The notes under the pieces are model-generated. The model saw only the letters and a program-made list of their open reading frames with translations, searched no databases and was not told the DNA's origin. From assembly GCA_900073065.1 (NCBI GenBank), contig FJOG01000049.1:91824-155823 (forward strand): a stretch of DNA of 64,000 nucleotides, in the 5' to 3' direction. The number at the start of each line of letters is the position of its first letter. The first letter of the stretch is position 1. Of this stretch, positions 57,730 to 64,000 are shown one piece after another. The position numbers were made by a program, and so were the translations under genes. The DNA comes from Phialocephala subalpina (lineage: Eukaryota; Ascomycota; Leotiomycetes; Helotiales; Mollisiaceae).

Positions 57730-59226
57730 ATGTCGCACATTGCCTTCATGGATTGGGTAGACGCTATGAAAGGAGTAACGCCCAATCTCCCCGGCTGCTC
57801 TCGTTTGGAGAAACTTCCGAGCGAGATCCTCAGCCAAATTCTAGAGCATGTCACAACGCCAGACACTACCCACAAGTCTCAATATATGGCGGACCGTCTT
57901 CCAGGTAGCATCTCCAATAACCTCCTTATACTTGCATTTACTAACTTTAGCACAGTCAATCCTAATGCGCAAACGCAGAAGACGAGCTTGTTCTCCTGTC
58001 TCCTGACGTCCCGCCGAGTGTTCGAGGTCGCCCTCTTGTTGACGTACCGATGCCCAAAGGTCGGAAACTTCGACAAATTCCTCGACGTACTCTCCAGAAG
58101 ATCGCAGTACCAACATCTCGTTCGATCACTTGATCTCTCAGCAACAAGACCCGCCGCGTCCCTCATGTATCTTCCGAATTGTCTTGCATCGACGTCTGGC
58201 CTCAAACGATTGAGCGTCCCACTCGATGCCTTCAAGCCCCGTGGTACAGCGCGCAACATCTTCTTCGGCTTGCCGCAACTGGAATCCATTGAGATTACTG
58301 ATAGGTATCGCGATGACCGGGACCTTATTCTCACTGCCGGCGAATTTGAGGGGTTGAGCGACACTACCATGAGTTCAATAACCACCCTTTCCCTGACAGA
58401 AGTCCTATTTGGCGATTGCCTGATACATATCCTACCAAGATGTCCAAACCTTAGAATCCTGGATTTGAAGCGCTGCTCTTTCGACGCCCAAGATTTGTCT
58501 GCGCTCCACCCCGACGCAAGATTGACTCAACTCATTCTCGAAGAGTGTCAGGGGCTCAATGGGGATGAGATTACACAATTCATTACCAACCACCTTGCTG
58601 TCACAACCACACTTGAGGTTCTGAATTTGGGTAGATTGCATACAGGTCATGGCCCATCACTGCAAACCGAAAACGTCACCACGATTCTTGAGAAAGTCCC
58701 CGCAAGCTTGCGCTCTCTTGATCTTGGGGGCTCCAGGATGAGCGTTAGCCATATTCCTCTCCTTCAGAGGTTGGGCACACAACTAGAGGAGCTTGGTTTG
58801 GGTCACTGTCTCGCGATGGAGGACATAGAGGAAATCCTGCTTGGGTCCCAGTACGACCTCAGCGAAACCGCAATTGATACACCAGCCAACAAGGACACTC
58901 CGACGAACCCGCAACTAGCTACTCTCGCCACTGCAGTTTCGGCAACTCAACTTCAACAACGAATTCGATCCTTGTCGCTCAAGAACAAAGCCACGAAAAC
59001 ACTAAAGCCAACAATTAGACACCTGGATCTACGCAATTCCCCCGGCATTCCCGTTGACGAACTACGCCTCTGCCTTCTGTTCGGTGCTCAGTCTCTGCCA
59101 CTCCACAGAATTGAACTCCAGAATTGCGTTACGAGGGACGCGAGGGAGTTGATTCGGGTCTGCGCCGCTGTGGGATGGAAAGTCGAGTGGGTTGGAAGGA
59201 GAATCTGGATCGAGAGAAAGGCGTGA
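57730..59226 (+). CDS. F-box protein with leucine-rich repeats (paralogue 1)
   Basis: Starts MSHIAFMDWVDAMKG and carries an F-box at about residues 25-40 (LEKLPSEILSQILEHV). The frame is open throughout, but a typical 51-nt intron (57905-57955, GTAGCA, ACTAAC branch, CACAG) is probably removed, joining DRLP to VNPNAQTQKTSLFSCLL. The rest has irregular leucine-rich repeats (NLRILDLKRCSF, TTLEVLNLGRLH, SLRSLDLGGSRM, IRHLDLRNSP) and ends VGWKVEWVGRRIWIERKA. F-box proteins hold substrates for SCF ubiquitin ligases. It is a tandem duplicate of the next gene, sharing intron position and phase; its target is unknown. Confidence 0.88.
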   Translation: MSHIAFMDWVDAMKGVTPNLPGCSRLEKLPSEILSQILEHVTTPDTTHKSQYMADRLPGSISNNLLILAFTNFSTVNPNAQTQKTSLFSCLLTSRRVFEVALLLTYRCPKVGNFDKFLDVLSRRSQYQHLVRSLDLSATRPAASLMYLPNCLASTSGLKRLSVPLDAFKPRGTARNIFFGLPQLESIEITDRYRDDRDLILTAGEFEGLSDTTMSSITTLSLTEVLFGDCLIHILPRCPNLRILDLKRCSFDAQDLSALHPDARLTQLILEECQGLNGDEITQFITNHLAVTTTLEVLNLGRLHTGHGPSLQTENVTTILEKVPASLRSLDLGGSRMSVSHIPLLQRLGTQLEELGLGHCLAMEDIEEILLGSQYDLSETAIDTPANKDTPTNPQLATLATAVSATQLQQRIRSLSLKNKATKTLKPTIRHLDLRNSPGIPVDELRLCLLFGAQSLPLHRIELQNCVTRDARELIRVCAAVGWKVEWVGRRIWIERKA

Positions 59227-59490
59227 GATGACATGGATGAAAAATGCTTGTTTCTGGCGCAAAAAGTCTTTTAGGTAATATTAATGTTATTCTTCTACCA
59301 CACGACACTTTTTCTCTTCTGCGCGATAAGGATTCTCGCTACATATTGTTGAAGGTGAATTAGTACATAAGCTGCCGCTAGTCCCGCTTCAGCACTCCTC
59401 AAGCGATGCCGCAAATAAAAAGGCTATCGTGTTGCACTCCTTCCACCTTCCAAACACCACATTTTTAATTCCCCAAACAAAGTCTCAAAC

Positions 59491-61000
59491 ATGTCGCACA
59501 CATCACCGAAAGACCTTTCGCCAAACGCGCCGGGTTGTGCACCTCTAGAGAAACTCCCGAATGAGATCCTTCATCATATTTTGGGACATCTCGCTACGCC
59601 CGACACGACACTGATATCCCACGAAATATCAGGCAATCTTCCAAGTAAATCACCGTTGATAAAAATGATGCGGCCATCTACTAACACACGAATTAGAGCT
59701 CAATCCCAACCCCGAAGTCGAAACGACGACCTTGTTCCCGTGCCTCTTGACCTCCCGCAGGTTCTACGACGTTGCGCTTCCGTTGGCATCTCGATGCCTG
59801 AAGATTGAGTCCGCCAGAAAGGTGGCTTACGTCCTCATGACTAAATCCGACCACAGATCCTCCATTCGATCAGCAGGCCTTCCAACAAGCTCTGTCAATA
59901 CGTTGGTCAAATCGTCTCTATCATTGGCCACCCGCATCACACGACTTAGCATCCAGCTCCAATTCATTGACAACTTCACATCAGCGAGGAAGATATTCTT
60001 TGGCTTTGAAAGCCTACAGTCCATCGAGGTCTTTCAGAACATCAACGGCACTTGTCATAATCACTTCTTCAACAGTTATAGTCATTATGACCGTCCCTGC
60101 ACGCCAGGATTTGGCGATCCGGAGCTCTTCAGCACGATATCCAGTCTATCCCTTCGAAGTGTCAAGTATTTTGACTTTCTACAGGGTGTTCTTCTATGCT
60201 GTCCCAATCTTCGAGTGCTGGATATCCAAAATGCTTACGTCGCTCCAGCCATCTTCTCCATCGACGGACCTCTCCATAAGGACGCAAGACTGAGCCACCT
60301 TATCGTCACAAGATCTTGTCATATACCTAAAAACACCTTCTTGTCGTCCCTGACTGACCATCCCGCCTTGGGAGACTCTTTGGAGGTTCTGGGTTTCGGG
60401 GGGAATTGGTGCCGCGGGCCCTGGTTTGAGGCCGGAACATCGGAAAGAATGCATATCATGGCACTTTTGAACAACCCACCCAGAAAGCTACGATCTTTGG
60501 ACCTCAAACACGCCTCAATGGAAGTTCGCGACGTCCCACTGCTTCGGAAACTCAGTACAAAGCTCACAGAGCTAGGTCCACCAAGCAATCTCAAGATACC
60601 AGATGTGGAGGATGTTGTCCTTGGGAACTGGTACAATCTCTCGTCCGAAACTACTCACCTTCAAGCAGACGAAACCGCAACTCTAAACCCTACTCTAGCC
60701 ACCATGACAAACGCTGTCGAGATATCTGACCTTCGACGAGCGATCGACTCAGTTTCACGCAAAGACGGAGAGAATGACGGAGGGCCAAGTATCAGACATC
60801 TGGATCTGCGATTCATCAATGCCGACTTCGACGATCTGCGCCGTTCCGTCCTATTGGGTCCACAGTCTCTGCCTCTGAAGACAATAGACCTTCCCTATAC
60901 TATCGGAGCAAAGAGCGAGGATTTTTCAAATATTTGCGTTGCGGTGGGATGGAAACTTCACTCGGAAGGTAGTCGGTATTGGATTGAGAGAAATGGTTAG
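59491..61000 (+). CDS. F-box protein with leucine-rich repeats (paralogue 2)
   Basis: Exons 59491-59644 and 59697-61000, a 52-nt intron (GTAAAT, ATTAG), 485 residues. The N-terminus MSHTSPKDLSPNAPGC and F-box LEKLPNEILHHILGHL parallel the preceding gene. After the splice it reads LNPNPEVETTTLFPCLLTSR. LRR-like segments include NLRVLDIQNAYV, SLEVLGFGGN, KLRSLDLKHASM and IRHLDLRFINA, and the end is VGWKLHSEGSRYWIERNG. Sequence has diverged much from paralogue 1 outside the F-box, the first splice region and the final block, so the duplication is old or under diversifying change. Confidence 0.88.
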
Positions 61001-61104
61001 GAGTGTAGAGAGAGCCATGGCTTCGGGCTTGTCAGGGTAGTGTATTGTACTAAAGAAACAAAAAATCATCATGCATTTTTGTATCCTCTTCCCCCGCGTA
61101 GTGA

Positions 61105-63103
<1,999 letters not shown>

Positions 63104-63854
63104 GATGCTCAAATTTCCTTAAGGTTCAAGTGTAGAAAGTTTGGGTCGAGAATAAAAGAAGATCGATGTTCCGTTCTCAAAATGATGGTAAAGAAAATGA
63201 TGAGATCGATTTGTAGATGTGCTCGGCTCTGGTGGGCTCGGATAATGGCGGAGTACCGATTGCGGGGTACTTCCGTACATTTTCTTTTAAAGGCGATGCT
63301 GCCCGAAGCTTGAGAATCATCAACTAATAAGTCCAGTCATCAAACATTATGCATCAAATGTTTGAAAGCAAAGACTCCTGTCCAAAGAGTACTGAAGGCT
63401 CCGGGAATGCCCCTGTTCCCTCTCAAAACCCATTATCTTTTCATCTGCGATGCGTTTCGCCACCACGTGTTCAGTGCTTTCTTCCAAGTTCTCCACTTGT
63501 GAAGTGTTTGAATGTGTGTGGGACTTTTTGTACTTTGACTAATTTGTATGCATAAGTCCGATAATTCTCGGAAGCAACTGTTTACTTGAGATGTCCGAGA
63601 GCCGATCAGGGGTCCTTGTAACTGCTAAAACGCTAGTGGCGTCCGTCGCACGGTGATTCTCGAGTTACATTCATATAGTCTAGTCTTTGTGCAACTGTGA
63701 ATAGCGTCTAAAATTTTGAAGTGTTATTCAAAGGTCACCTCTTGTTTATCAGAACCCTAGAAGAACTAGATGCGCTGAGTTGTCACATTTTACCCTACAA
63801 GAACCACTGAAACATCATTTGAAGACCTAACTATCTCTTAATATCAAGCTTAAG

Positions 63855-64000
63855 ATGTCATCCACAAGGAGTGGCCAGATTAATCTTCCAGCCAGACCGA
63901 GGATAGCAGCAGAGTCTGCAAGTGAACCGGCTCCCAAACTCGACAAATTGCCTACAGAACTTCTCGAAGTTATATTCAGCAACCTCTTTCCGCCAGGCTT
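63855..64000 (+). CDS. F-box protein, 5' end only (cut by window edge)
   Basis: From the ATG at 63855 the frame reads MSSTRSGQINLPARPRIAAE and then an F-box beginning KLDKLPTELLEVIFSNLFPP. It is open to the window end. The F-box resembles those at 57.8 and 59.5 kb in its LxKLPxE(I/L)L start. It is a third F-box gene nearby, on the same strand. Confidence 0.8.
   Translation, partial: MSSTRSGQINLPARPRIAAESASEPAPKLDKLPTELLEVIFSNLFPPG

Overview
This is nuclear DNA from a filamentous ascomycete (Pezizomycotina). The evidence is the intron style (45-75 nt introns with GT/AG ends and CTAAC-like branch points) and the gene families: HET incompatibility proteins, a Pth11-type receptor, a Zn2Cys6 factor, DUF6594, DUF2235 and fungal F-box/LRR proteins. 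A helotialean (Leotiomycetes) source fits the mix, but that is inference. The window contains an 865-base assembly gap (22710-23574). No rRNA, tRNA or CRISPR was seen.

Region 1 (about 1-36.6 kb) is accessory-type. Nearly pure A+T islands (about 460-1060, 4040-6080, 9280-11060, 32220-32660) look like repeats worn down by C-to-T mutation (RIP). They separate islands of normal composition holding incompatibility and innate-immunity type genes. These are two apparently intact HET genes, a decayed HET-WD40 gene, a HET fragment running into a 15-bp minisatellite, a BTB gene, and a retropepsin-like gene that appears to be spliced to a cut-down NLR P-loop segment. Also here are DUF6594, DUF2235, Pth11-like and C2H2-like genes, two Myb-gene remnants sharing flanking sequence, a non-LTR retroelement ORF1 relic plus a detached piece of its 5' region, and a small inverted-repeat element. 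Many genes carry stops or frameshifts.

Region 2 (about 36.6-64 kb) is gene-dense and mostly intact. It holds an MDR dehydrogenase with one frame break, a Zn2Cys6 regulator, a short-chain dehydrogenase and an MFS transporter side by side (38.5-46.6 kb), a layout often seen in small catabolic or secondary-metabolite clusters. After it come an SGNH hydrolase, an anion-symporter-type MFS permease, a DHA2-type drug exporter, a DUF2470 membrane protein, two tandem F-box/LRR paralogues, a pyruvate decarboxylase, and the start of a third F-box gene cut by the window edge.

The items most deserving a second look are the P-loop/retropepsin gene, the HET-WD40 relic with an exact CpA-to-TpA stop, the inverted-repeat element whose two ends have decayed unequally, and the HET fragment fused to a pentapeptide-coding minisatellite. 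All exon joins were worked out by eye from splice signals and frame.
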